A stretch of 64,000 bases of DNA from Clostridiales bacterium (GTDB lineage Bacteria > Bacillota > Clostridia > Oscillospirales > Oscillospiraceae): NCBI GenBank assembly GCA_012719035.1, contig JAAYBD010000035.1, forward strand, positions 1-64,000. The letters are read 5' to 3'. The notes under the pieces were generated by a model. The model saw only the letters and a list, made by a program, of their open reading frames with translations. It was not told the origin of the DNA and searched no databases. Position numbers and translations under genes: made by a program. This document shows positions 41,825-50,499 of this stretch, piece by piece. Every line of letters starts with the position of its first letter. Within the stretch, counting starts at the first letter, position 1.

Positions 41825-43033
41825 TCAGCGCCTATGTTTTACGGAGTCCGCCTTTATTTCCTTTGCCATATCTAAGAGAATCGTCTTATAATTATCTGAG
41901 GGAAATTCTATCACATGATCCAAAAGGGCATACAGCGCATTTCCAAGATCGATCCCCCGAAAACCAAGCTCCATAAGATCGTCGCCGGTGACGGAGAGCC
42001 GCTTTAACGAATAGCACTCACCGCTGCACATGACAGCGTGCAGCATTTTGATATAACCTGTGCCGTAAAGTACCTCTGCCGCCGCCGCCGCACATTTTCC
42101 GATATCCGTACCGTTTCTTGACAGGAGCTTTTTCCATTCAAGCCGATTGGACGGAGCTTTTTTCATAACAAGCTTACAGCCGGCTGTGCTGTTGTGTATT
42201 GTCGCGGAGTCAAGCCTGAGAGAAAACAGGAATTCCTCGATATAGTTTATTAAGCCGTTTTTTTGCAAAAGCGCGCATAAGCCTGCCCAGCGCTGACTGC
42301 GGTTCTTAGGAAGCGTTTTCAAAACAGCTAATTCAGATTTTGCTATTCTTCCTTCGATAATTCCACTTAAAAGCCCATGTTCGATAACATCCGAAATAAC
42401 CTGCGGCGAATTTGATAGCAAAATCTTTTCAAGCTCCGCACAAACCCTCTCAATGGCAAGGGCGTTTGAAAGAGAAGCGTTCTTTCCTATAGCCGAAAGA
42501 GTCTGAGCCTCAATTTCAAAACCAAGCACAGCAGAAAAGCGAAATGCACGAAGCATTCGCAGAGCATCCTCTTGAAAGCGCTTGTCAGGATCGCCGACAC
42601 AGCGTATCAGCTTCTTTTCGATGTCGATTCTTCCGCCGAAAGGATCGAATATCAAACCCGAAAGCGGAATTGCAAGGGCGTTTACGGTAAAGTCACGCCG
42701 TTCAAGGTCACCCCTTAAATCTGTGATAAACCGCACATTTTCGGGTCGGCGGTGGTCAAGATACTCTCCGTCTGCACGAAAAGTCGTTACCTCCACTGTT
42801 GAGCCGTGTTCAATAACAGTCACCGTTCCGTGCTTAATGCCTGTGGGACGGGAATTTGGAAAAACGGACATGACTTCTTCGGGAAGTGCAGATGTACAGA
42901 TGTCCCAGTCGTTGGGACGGCGGTTCATAATGATGTCCCTGACGCAGCCGCCGACCATATAAGCGGAATAGCCGTGGCTCTCAAGGCGTTTAAGGACGTT
43001 GATTACATATTTTGGAGGTGTAATACAGCTCAA
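41825..43033 (-). CDS. cca: CCA tRNA nucleotidyltransferase
   Basis: 402 residues starting at TTG 43033 (AAGGAG 11 bases upstream). The class II nucleotidyltransferase head has VGGCVRDIIMNRRPNDWDIC (DxD metal site), followed by RRDFTVNALA and the template helix RFQEDALRMLRAFRFSA. No HD domain motif is seen in the C-terminal half. The enzyme builds or repairs CCA ends of tRNAs; both tRNAs in this window already encode CCA, so repair may be the main role. A poly(A) polymerase function is possible for the family. Confidence 0.9.
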   Translation of the reverse strand: MSCITPPKYVINVLKRLESHGYSAYMVGGCVRDIIMNRRPNDWDICTSALPEEVMSVFPNSRPTGIKHGTVTVIEHGSTVEVTTFRADGEYLDHRRPENVRFITDLRGDLERRDFTVNALAIPLSGLIFDPFGGRIDIEKKLIRCVGDPDKRFQEDALRMLRAFRFSAVLGFEIEAQTLSAIGKNASLSNALAIERVCAELEKILLSNSPQVISDVIEHGLLSGIIEGRIAKSELAVLKTLPKNRSQRWAGLCALLQKNGLINYIEEFLFSLRLDSATIHNSTAGCKLVMKKAPSNRLEWKKLLSRNGTDIGKCAAAAAEVLYGTGYIKMLHAVMCSGECYSLKRLSVTGDDLMELGFRGIDLGNALYALLDHVIEFPSDNYKTILLDMAKEIKADSVKHRR

Positions 43034-43292
43034 GTGCTCTTTTACTCCTTTGCTTTAATTATGTTTTATACTTTATAAAAACGGATATAACTATGCAGTG
43101 AGGTTTTTCTTGTATTGGCACTGCACTTGTATTATAATACCTTTTTAGTTGCCGAACAACTTGAAATTGGAAATCAGCCTGAAATGATACAGTTTCATGC
43201 TGTTAAATTACATTAAGAGAATATCCAAACATTAACATATAAATTCAGCAAAGGTGTTCCTTTGCGGTGCTTATCGAAAGGATCAGCATTTT

Positions 43293-44675
43293 ATGATAGG
43301 TTTTGAAAAATACTTGATTAAGGGAAAAAAGGGGCATTTGATTGGTATCGGAGGAGTTTCGATGTCTCCGCTTGCCGAAGTGCTCAAAGGGATAGGACTT
43401 GATATCCATGGCTCCGATATGAACGAAAGCGAAAAAATGGAGTATCTGCGTTCCTTGGGTGTTAAGGTGTATATAGGACACAGCGCCGGCAATCTTGACA
43501 GTGATGTGGATTTTGTTGTCCGAACTGCTGCGGTTCACGATGATAACCCCGAAGTTATCGCCGCTCACGAGCGGGGAATTCCTGTTTTTGAGCGAACGCA
43601 GGCGTGGGGAGCTATAATGCGCGACTATAAAAATGCGCTCTGTATTTCGGGAACTCACGGTAAAACCACAACGACCTCTATGTCAACTCACATACTTATG
43701 GCGGCGCAGCGTGACCCTACTGTTATGATAGGCGGAACACTTCCCCTCCTGCAAGCGGGACACAGGGTAGGCAAGGGTGACACGATTGTTATGGAATCCT
43801 GCGAGTATTATAACTCTTTCCATGCTTTTTCACCGACTATAGCTGTGATACTGAATATCGAGGCTGACCATCTTGACTTTTTCAAGGATTTAGAGGAGGT
43901 AAAGGCGTCTTTCCGCAAGTTTGCATCTTTGGTTCCCGAAAACGGACATATAATCGCGAACGCAGACGACGAGAACACTATGGATGCGCTGAAGCCGCTG
44001 AATCATGAGCTTGTTACCTTTGGACTTTCCGAAAAAGCGGACGTATATGCCGATAATATTGAACCAAAAGGGGCGCAGACGGAGTTTGATGTCATTTATA
44101 AGGGAAAGCTGTTCACTCATGTAAGCCTGCGCGTTCCCGGATTGCACAATGTCAAAAACGCTCTTGCCGCAACCGCCGCCGCGATCTGCCTTGGAATCGA
44201 TGCAACTGCCGTTACCTACGGTCTTGCGGGCTTTACGGGCGCGGGACGCCGTTTTGAGTTCAAGGGAAAATATAACGGGGCTGACATCTATGACGACTAC
44301 GCACATCATCCCGGGGAGCTGAAAGCCCTGCTTGACGCGATCGAGCCTTTGGGATACAAACGGACTATCGTAGTTTTCCAACCACACACGTATTCCCGTA
44401 CAAAAGCTCTGCTTGATGATTTTGCAGAGCAGCTTTGCCGTCCCGATCTCACATATCTTGCGGAAATCTATGCCGCGCGCGAGAAGAATACGCCCGGGAT
44501 ATCTTCAGCCGATCTTGCGAAGAAAATCCCGAACTCAATGTATTTCAGCTCGTTTGAAGAGATTGAAAAAAGCCTCAAATTTACAGCTGCCCCCGGCGAT
44601 ATTATATTGACTGTCGGAGCGGGAGATGTCTACAAGTTAGGTGAACAGCTCATTGAAAGCGAAAAACAGGCATGA
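43293..44675 (+). CDS. murC: UDP-N-acetylmuramate--L-alanine ligase
   Basis: 460 residues from ATG 43293 (AAAGGA 10 bases before; an in-frame start 13 codons earlier is weaker). N-terminal Rossmann domain GHLIGIGGVSMSPLAEVL, ATP loop CISGTHGKTTTTSM, the Mur central block MESCEYYNSFHAFSPT and a C-terminal DDYAHHPGELKALLDAI motif. It adds L-Ala to UDP-MurNAc in the cytoplasm. The gene is monocistronic here, away from murF/ddl, which are on the other strand 30 kb away. Confidence 0.94.
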   Translation: MIGFEKYLIKGKKGHLIGIGGVSMSPLAEVLKGIGLDIHGSDMNESEKMEYLRSLGVKVYIGHSAGNLDSDVDFVVRTAAVHDDNPEVIAAHERGIPVFERTQAWGAIMRDYKNALCISGTHGKTTTTSMSTHILMAAQRDPTVMIGGTLPLLQAGHRVGKGDTIVMESCEYYNSFHAFSPTIAVILNIEADHLDFFKDLEEVKASFRKFASLVPENGHIIANADDENTMDALKPLNHELVTFGLSEKADVYADNIEPKGAQTEFDVIYKGKLFTHVSLRVPGLHNVKNALAATAAAICLGIDATAVTYGLAGFTGAGRRFEFKGKYNGADIYDDYAHHPGELKALLDAIEPLGYKRTIVVFQPHTYSRTKALLDDFAEQLCRPDLTYLAEIYAAREKNTPGISSADLAKKIPNSMYFSSFEEIEKSLKFTAAPGDIILTVGAGDVYKLGEQLIESEKQA

Positions 44676-44770
44676 TGCCGAATATAGCTCAGCCGCTTAG
44701 GCTGAAATGCAGAATTTGGGTTTTACCTTTGATTAACCCCGTCAGATATTATTGAATATGAGCAGTATTT

Positions 44771-44810
44771 TGCGGTCCTGAAAAATTTTTTTCAGACCGC
44801 AAAAATTTTT
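44771..44810 (+). terminator. Terminator after murC
   Basis: GCGGTC-bulge-TGAAA pairs with TTTCAGACCGC (44772-44800), followed by AAAAATTTTTAT. Located 95 bases after the stop. Confidence 0.75.
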
Positions 44811-44880
44811 ATGCTATTTCCAACCATTTCCTCCGCGAATAAATCAGATTTCCACAGCAGGTAATGACCGCATTTTTAGA

Positions 44881-44904
44881 TTAACATAAATATAATTATG
44901 TTAA
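44881..44904. promoter_or_regulatory. Palindrome upstream of spoIIE
   Basis: TTAACATAA-N6-TTATGTTAA lies 26 bases before the spoIIE start codon, close to where the promoter or transcript start should be. The symmetric AT-rich shape suggests an operator. I found no clear Spo0A box nearby. Confidence 0.35.
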
Positions 44905-44928
44905 CAACTGAGTGCGGAGGGATGCTCT

Positions 44929-47265
44929 ATGGCAGTAAAACAAAAAATAAGTAAGAGGGGGTCGGTAATAGTAGGACTTATGCAAATCCGGGACAAGCCC
45001 CAAGTGAAACAAATCACGGGCTATATTTTGAATTTTGTACTCGGATTTGCGATGTCAAACTCGTTGGTGATGACAAATCTTGCACCTTTCGGCATTGGAG
45101 TCGTAGGGCGCGCGGGAGCTGATTGGGGAGGGATATCTTGCCTTCTTGGTGCGTGTATTGGCTACATTCTTTTAGGCGGATTTGATTGGGGAATCAAATA
45201 TGTTTCAACGGTTACGCTGATTTTTACCGTTGCCTTTGTGTTTAAGGACACAAGAGTGATTAAAAAATCATGGTTTATGCCCACCGTTGTGTCGTTTGTT
45301 ACAGCGGTAACATCATTTCTCAATACATTTGAGTTCTTCGATGATTTCCCAAGCATCGTCAGTGTCTTTTCAGAGGTCACGATGGCGGGGGCAAGCACAT
45401 ATTTCTTCGCAATTGCCCTTACTCCGCATAAGACCGGCAGTGAAGCGGTGGAACGGAGACAGGCTATAAGCATTCTTGTTCTTTTCTCATGCCTTTTGAT
45501 GTCTGTCTCGTCAATTAGCATAATGGGAGTAATCTCTGTAGGGAGATTCTTCGCCCTTATGATTGTTTTGACGGCATCATACAAAGGCGGAATGCTTCCC
45601 GGCTGTGCGGCAGGAACGGCTTTGGGACTTGCGATGGATATGGCGGCAGGAGGAGAAGTGTTTTTCTCGATGGCATATGCCTTCGCGGGGCTTATCGGAG
45701 GCGTATTTTCAAAGCACGGACGTCTGCTGTTCCTTGTAAGTTACATATTGGCAAATACTGTTGCGGTGCTATGGACATGGGGAGTTACGCTCCGGCTTGA
45801 GCTTATGTACGAGGTTTTTGCGGCAACTGTGATTTTTGCGCTGCTGCCCGATACCTTACTTGAATACTTCGGAGGGATAGCCCAGCTTCCCGCACCGGGA
45901 ACGGGGGAATCAGGTCTCCGCCACTATGCCGCAGGCAGGGCGGAAAAAATCAGCACAGCATTCAGGGAGCTTTACGGAACGGTATTCAGAAACCTTACGG
46001 GAACTGAAAACGATAACGATATTGCAACTGTATTCGATAGGGCGGCAGGAACCGTATGCGTAAACTGCAAGAACAAGGAAGAATGCTGGCAGAAGAACTT
46101 TATGGACACGCTATCGATTATGAACGACGCAACAGGACCGATGCTGAAAAGAGGAAAGCTTGTAAAAGAGGATCTGGCGGAACGGTTCACGGATAAATGC
46201 CTGTCACACTATACTTTCATTTCGGCAGTGAATTCAGAACTTCGCGGACTGATGTATAGACGGCAGTTCCGGAGCAGGCTCAATGAAAACAGGATTGCGG
46301 CATACGGTCAGTATAAGGAGCTTGCGGATATAATCGAAGGGGTCGCAAAGGAACTGAACTACGCAAAAGGCGCAGATCCGCTTGCCGAACGCCGTCTAAA
46401 GAGATTTCTGAGGGCTATGGACATCGAGGCAGATGTTTCAGTTTTTCGCGACAATCGGGGAAGGCTGCGTGCAATCATCGAGAGCGGACATTTAGGACCG
46501 CTTCTCAGACAGGGAAATTATCTCGAAATTCTTTCCGGCGTGCTTGGAGTAAGGCTTTGCAAGCCGCCTACGGACGAGGATATAACGGACAGGCGTCTGA
46601 TAGTTGTTGAAGCGGAGCCGCTTGTCGCAAGCGTCGGCATTGCCGGAATGAAGAAAAAGGGCGAACCTGTCAGCGGGGACAGAGGGACATATTTCAAAAC
46701 CGATCAGGGTATATTATGTGTTATTCTTGCCGATGGAATGGGAAGCGGCGAGGATGCCGCAAAAGAGAGCATCAATGCCGTGAGAACTTTGGAAGCCTTT
46801 TTACGCGCCGGTGTTGATCCCGCGGTCGCAATGAAGATATTGAATTCCGTTCTTCTTCTCAAAAATGGAGAGGAATGGGGGTATTCAACAATAGATCTCA
46901 TGTGTGTAGACCTGTTTACGGGCGAGACCTGCTTTTATAAATACGGTGCGGCTCCGTCCTTCGTGAAGAGCGGAAAAACGATTCGCCGTGTCCGCTGCGA
47001 AAGCTTAGCTGCCGGAATCTGCGCCGGAGAGGGAAGTGCTCCCGATATCATAAGGATGCGCTTAAAGCCTGGGAACGTGGCGCTGATTGCCAGTGACGGT
47101 GTAATGGTGGAAAACAGCGATGCATGGCTTCGGGAAATGCTCATGAACAACGATGGTTCGGATACAAAGATGCTTGCAAAGGAGACACTGCGCGCGGCGG
47201 TCAGACAGTTCGGCTGCGAGGATGACATGACGGTTCTTGCGGTTCGCGTTGATGAGAGGACATAG
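44929..47265 (+). CDS. spoIIE: Stage II sporulation protein E
   Basis: 778 residues; GCGGAGGGA stands 6 bases before the ATG. About ten membrane helices (residues 30-320) form domain I. A regulatory middle region (about 330-560) contains Cys pairs (CVNCKNKEECW). A PP2C phosphatase domain (about 570-778) has VILADGMGSGEDAAKES with metal-binding Asp and LIASDGVMVENSDAW. In the forespore SpoIIE dephosphorylates SpoIIAA to free sigma-F and also acts at the asymmetric septum. It is strong evidence that the organism sporulates. It shares a unit with a small anchored protein. Confidence 0.95.
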   Translation: MAVKQKISKRGSVIVGLMQIRDKPQVKQITGYILNFVLGFAMSNSLVMTNLAPFGIGVVGRAGADWGGISCLLGACIGYILLGGFDWGIKYVSTVTLIFTVAFVFKDTRVIKKSWFMPTVVSFVTAVTSFLNTFEFFDDFPSIVSVFSEVTMAGASTYFFAIALTPHKTGSEAVERRQAISILVLFSCLLMSVSSISIMGVISVGRFFALMIVLTASYKGGMLPGCAAGTALGLAMDMAAGGEVFFSMAYAFAGLIGGVFSKHGRLLFLVSYILANTVAVLWTWGVTLRLELMYEVFAATVIFALLPDTLLEYFGGIAQLPAPGTGESGLRHYAAGRAEKISTAFRELYGTVFRNLTGTENDNDIATVFDRAAGTVCVNCKNKEECWQKNFMDTLSIMNDATGPMLKRGKLVKEDLAERFTDKCLSHYTFISAVNSELRGLMYRRQFRSRLNENRIAAYGQYKELADIIEGVAKELNYAKGADPLAERRLKRFLRAMDIEADVSVFRDNRGRLRAIIESGHLGPLLRQGNYLEILSGVLGVRLCKPPTDEDITDRRLIVVEAEPLVASVGIAGMKKKGEPVSGDRGTYFKTDQGILCVILADGMGSGEDAAKESINAVRTLEAFLRAGVDPAVAMKILNSVLLLKNGEEWGYSTIDLMCVDLFTGETCFYKYGAAPSFVKSGKTIRRVRCESLAAGICAGEGSAPDIIRMRLKPGNVALIASDGVMVENSDAWLREMLMNNDGSDTKMLAKETLRAAVRQFGCEDDMTVLAVRVDERT

Positions 47266-47268
47266 CTG

Positions 47269-47673
47269 ATGAACGGACAAAGAGGAATCGGAAAGAAAAG
47301 AATAGCATCAGGAAAAATACGAAAGCCAAAATTGAATAATCGCTCCCTTTCGCGGTTAAACTGGGAACATATGGAGACGCAAGGGGGATTTGATGTGATT
47401 AAAGGTGTTTCGCACAGAGTTATCGTAGTAAAGTCGCCTGACAAATACTTTGAGGAGGCAATTTTTGTGATTCGGGAAGACGTTTTGAACAGCAGAGGCG
47501 CAGACAGCGCAACAGTTCTAAAAGAGGCCCGGCGAGTTGCCAATTCCTATGTAGGGGGTACAAATAAAACCGGAAAGTGCTTCATATCAAAGCTTCCCGC
47601 GCCGCTTTTCGTTGCGGCAGGAGCAGCTGCAACCGGTGCCGCGTGGCTTGCGCTGCACCTATGCGGCGTATGA
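47269..47673 (+). CDS. Small C-terminally anchored protein co-transcribed with spoIIE
   Basis: 134 residues, 3 bases after spoIIE, with GAGAGGA before the ATG. A basic N-terminus (RGIGKKRIASGKIRKPK) is followed by a compact region with VIKGVSHRVIVVKSPDKYFE and EEAIFVIREDVLNSRG. A C-terminal hydrophobic anchor (LPAPLFVAAGAAATGAAWLA) ends the protein. I recall such proteins as uncharacterised in clostridia. The tight coupling to spoIIE suggests a septum or forespore-membrane role, which is inference only. Confidence 0.7.
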   Translation: MNGQRGIGKKRIASGKIRKPKLNNRSLSRLNWEHMETQGGFDVIKGVSHRVIVVKSPDKYFEEAIFVIREDVLNSRGADSATVLKEARRVANSYVGGTNKTGKCFISKLPAPLFVAAGAAATGAAWLALHLCGV

Positions 47674-47769
47674 ATTGTGGCAGACAAAAACGATAAATAA
47701 ATTAAGAAACAAAAATCGATTGGCTGAGTTAAAGGCAAGACAAATTATCAGTATTCGTATATATGATTC

Positions 47770-47818
47770 GCCGGGCCAAGTATATGTTAAGTATACTTTG
47801 CCCGGCAGTACTTTTTTT
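47770..47818 (+). terminator. Terminator of the spoIIE unit
   Basis: GCCGGGC pairs with GCCCGGC and extends through an AAGTATA/TATACTT arm around the loop, followed by AGTACTTTTTTT. Confidence 0.8.
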
Positions 47819-47923
47819 GTCGAAGTGCGTTCGGTTTTTATTGGCGAATATTGTTGTATTCTCATTCCGCAGATGATAAAATAAATTGTTATTAGGCTGA
47901 TTAAGCGCAAAGGAGGACGAGCT

Positions 47924-49198
47924 TTGAATATTCTTATCAAAAACGCTTTTGCAGTGCTTCCGGAGGGAAACGTCCGGAATTGTTCCGTCTGCATAAAGGA
48001 CGGCATCATCGTTTCTATAGGAAGAGTACCGGAGGATTTTGCTTCCGATAAAGTAATAGATGCGGCGGACAAGCTCCTTGTGCCGGGCTTTGTTAATGCA
48101 CACACTCATGTATATATGACGGTTCTGAGAAATCGGGCGGATGACCTTGATTTTACAGCGTGGCTGTTTGACAACATCATACCGATGGAGAACAAGCTGA
48201 CAGATAATGATGCATATTGGAGTATGCAGCTTGGCTTTATGGAAATGCTCGAGAGCGGGATTACGAGCTTTCTTGATATGCATATGTTTCCGGATGTTGC
48301 AGTAAAAGCAACGCTTGACGCCGGCATGCGCGGTGTGTTGTCGCGCGGGCTTCAAGGCGGAAAAGACAGTATGGAGGCAGGCAGAAAGCGCTTTGAACAG
48401 GCAAAGGCCGACATAAGCAAGTATAAAGGGATTTCGACGATCGGCTTTATGCTTGCCCCTCACGCGCCCTACACCTGCGATGAGTATTACCTGAAAGAAG
48501 CCGCAGAACTTGCCGGAGAGCTGGGGGTGGGAATCCACACGCACCTTTCCGAGAGTATGGACGAGCAGAACACGATAAAACAGCGCTATGATATGACGCC
48601 TGCTGAATTTTACGACAGGTGCGGAATACTAAGGGAAAACACCGTCTGTGCCCACTGCGTCTACCTTTCAGAAAGCGACATGGCACTTCTTGCCGAAAGA
48701 GGAACAAGCGTTGCCCATAACGCAGCGAGCAACATGAAGCTGGGCAACGGTTTTGCAGATCTGCCCGCCATGCTTAAACATGGCATAAACGTTTCTTTGG
48801 GAACGGACAGCGCCGCAAGCAACAACAATTTGAGTATTCTCCGGGAAATACAGCTTGCCGGACTTATCCACAAGGGAACGCACTGCAGCGCGACTACGGT
48901 TTCGGCACCGGAGGTTTTCGATATGGCAACCTTAAACGGAGCGAAAGCATTGGGAATTGCTGATGCGGTCGGGGAAATCAAGGTCGGTAAATGTGCTGAT
49001 CTGAGCCTTTTCGACCTAAATTCACCGGGATTTTTCCCGATAGGCGACCCTAAAGCCGCTCTGTGCTATTCAAGTGCGGGTCTAAAAGCGGACACCGTTC
49101 TTGTAAACGGACAAATCCTTCTTGAAAAAGGCGAGTTTAAGACTATCGACGCGGAGCGCGTCAGGTATGAAATAAACGCCATGACAGGGCGTTTATAA
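47924..49198 (+). CDS. mtaD: 5-methylthioadenosine/S-adenosylhomocysteine deaminase
   Basis: 424 residues from TTG 47924, 7 bases after AAGGAGG. Amidohydrolase fold: metal site VPGFVNAHTHVYM, RGLQGGKD, HAPYTCDEYY, IHTHLSES, AHCVYLSESD and SLGTDSAASNNN. The pattern (HxH, H, H, D plus the SAAS-NN substrate loop) is that of MtaD/TrzN-like enzymes such as Thermotoga TM0936, which deaminates SAH and MTA. The gene is 25 bases before an adenosylhomocysteinase gene, which supports S-adenosylhomocysteine as substrate. Confidence 0.88.
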   Translation: MNILIKNAFAVLPEGNVRNCSVCIKDGIIVSIGRVPEDFASDKVIDAADKLLVPGFVNAHTHVYMTVLRNRADDLDFTAWLFDNIIPMENKLTDNDAYWSMQLGFMEMLESGITSFLDMHMFPDVAVKATLDAGMRGVLSRGLQGGKDSMEAGRKRFEQAKADISKYKGISTIGFMLAPHAPYTCDEYYLKEAAELAGELGVGIHTHLSESMDEQNTIKQRYDMTPAEFYDRCGILRENTVCAHCVYLSESDMALLAERGTSVAHNAASNMKLGNGFADLPAMLKHGINVSLGTDSAASNNNLSILREIQLAGLIHKGTHCSATTVSAPEVFDMATLNGAKALGIADAVGEIKVGKCADLSLFDLNSPGFFPIGDPKAALCYSSAGLKADTVLVNGQILLEKGEFKTIDAERVRYEINAMTGRL

Positions 49199-49223
49199 AA
49201 ATGTACGGAAAGGAAGCATTATT

Positions 49224-50459
49224 ATGAGCGATGTCAGAAATATAAACCTTGCTCCCGACGGAGAGCGGAAAATCGCGTGGGCAGCGCGCAGTATGCCGGT
49301 GCTAAACGGCATAGCAGAGGATTTTAAAAAAACTAAGCCCCTTGAGGGGCTGAAAGTTGCCCTTTCAGTGCATATGGAGGCAAAAACGGCATATTTGTGC
49401 CGCGTCATGGAGATGGGCGGAGCAGAAATGCATGTTACAGGCTGCAATCCGCTGTCCACTCAGGACGATGTCGCTGCGGCAGTAGCTGCGGGCGGAATCG
49501 ATGTGCATGCATACCATGCCGAAACGGCGGAGGAATATGAACGCCACCTCTGCACTGTTTTAGAGAGCGGACCCAACATCATTATTGACGACGGCGGGGA
49601 TTTGGTCAATCTAATGCACACAAGGTACACGCACCTTATATCGAACGTGATAGGCGGCTGCGAGGAAACAACAACAGGCATACACAGGCTTCGTGCAATG
49701 GCAAGGGCAAAAACGCTCCGCTTCCCTATGGTCATGGTGAACGAGGCAGACTGCAAGCACCTTTTTGACAATCGCTACGGCACAGGACAGTCCGTTTGGG
49801 ACGGAATAAACCGGACGACAAATCTTATCGTTGCAGGCAAGATGGTCGTTATTGCGGGCTATGGCTGGTGCGGCAAGGGTACGGCAATGCGTGCAAAAGG
49901 ACTCGGCGCACGCGTTATAGTGACAGAAATCGACCCCGTCAAAGCTATCGAGGCTAATATGGACGGATTTGACGTCATGCCTATGGCAGAGGCGGCGAAA
50001 ATAGGCGATGTCTTCATTACGGTAACCGGCTGTAATGATGTTTTGACCAAGGAGCATTTTGCTCTTATGAAGGACGGCGTCATTTTGTGCAATGCGGGAC
50101 ATTTCAATGTTGAGATAAATCTCAATCAGCTGGATGAATTGTCAAAGCAACGCTATGAAGCACGAAAAAATATTGAAGGCTATATTATGGAAGACGGAAG
50201 AACCCTATTCGTTCTTGCCGAAGGAAGACTTGTGAACCTTGCGTCCGGTGACGGGCATCCCGCCGAAATTATGGACATGAGTTTTTCCATTCAGGCATTG
50301 AGCGCAAGATATCTTGCGGAAAACAGAGGTAAACTTCCCGCAGACGTAGTCGCCGTACCTCTCGAAATAGATATGGAGGTAGCTTCAAGAAAACTGAAGT
50401 CGATGGACAAGATGATAGATGTGCTGAGCGAAGAACAGAAAAAATATCTTGGGATTTGA
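49224..50459 (+). CDS. ahcY: Adenosylhomocysteinase family protein, archaeal/Thermotoga type
   Basis: 411 residues; GAAAGGAAG precedes the ATG. Substrate motifs SVHMEAKTAYL and GCNPLSTQDDVAAA (STQDD, not the STQDH of the usual bacterial/eukaryotic form), RFPMVMVNEADCKHLFDNRY, and the NAD site IAGYGWCGKGTAMRAKGLGA. The C-terminus stops at EEQKKYLGI and lacks the KPDHYRY tail that completes the active site of canonical tetramers. This short, STQDD form resembles archaeal enzymes, one of which prefers S-inosylhomocysteine. With mtaD upstream, that route is plausible here. Confidence 0.88.
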   Translation: MSDVRNINLAPDGERKIAWAARSMPVLNGIAEDFKKTKPLEGLKVALSVHMEAKTAYLCRVMEMGGAEMHVTGCNPLSTQDDVAAAVAAGGIDVHAYHAETAEEYERHLCTVLESGPNIIIDDGGDLVNLMHTRYTHLISNVIGGCEETTTGIHRLRAMARAKTLRFPMVMVNEADCKHLFDNRYGTGQSVWDGINRTTNLIVAGKMVVIAGYGWCGKGTAMRAKGLGARVIVTEIDPVKAIEANMDGFDVMPMAEAAKIGDVFITVTGCNDVLTKEHFALMKDGVILCNAGHFNVEINLNQLDELSKQRYEARKNIEGYIMEDGRTLFVLAEGRLVNLASGDGHPAEIMDMSFSIQALSARYLAENRGKLPADVVAVPLEIDMEVASRKLKSMDKMIDVLSEEQKKYLGI

Positions 50460-50499
50460 TATTAGGGCGGAGAAATCCGTTTAAGAAAGGGTGAGCAAG

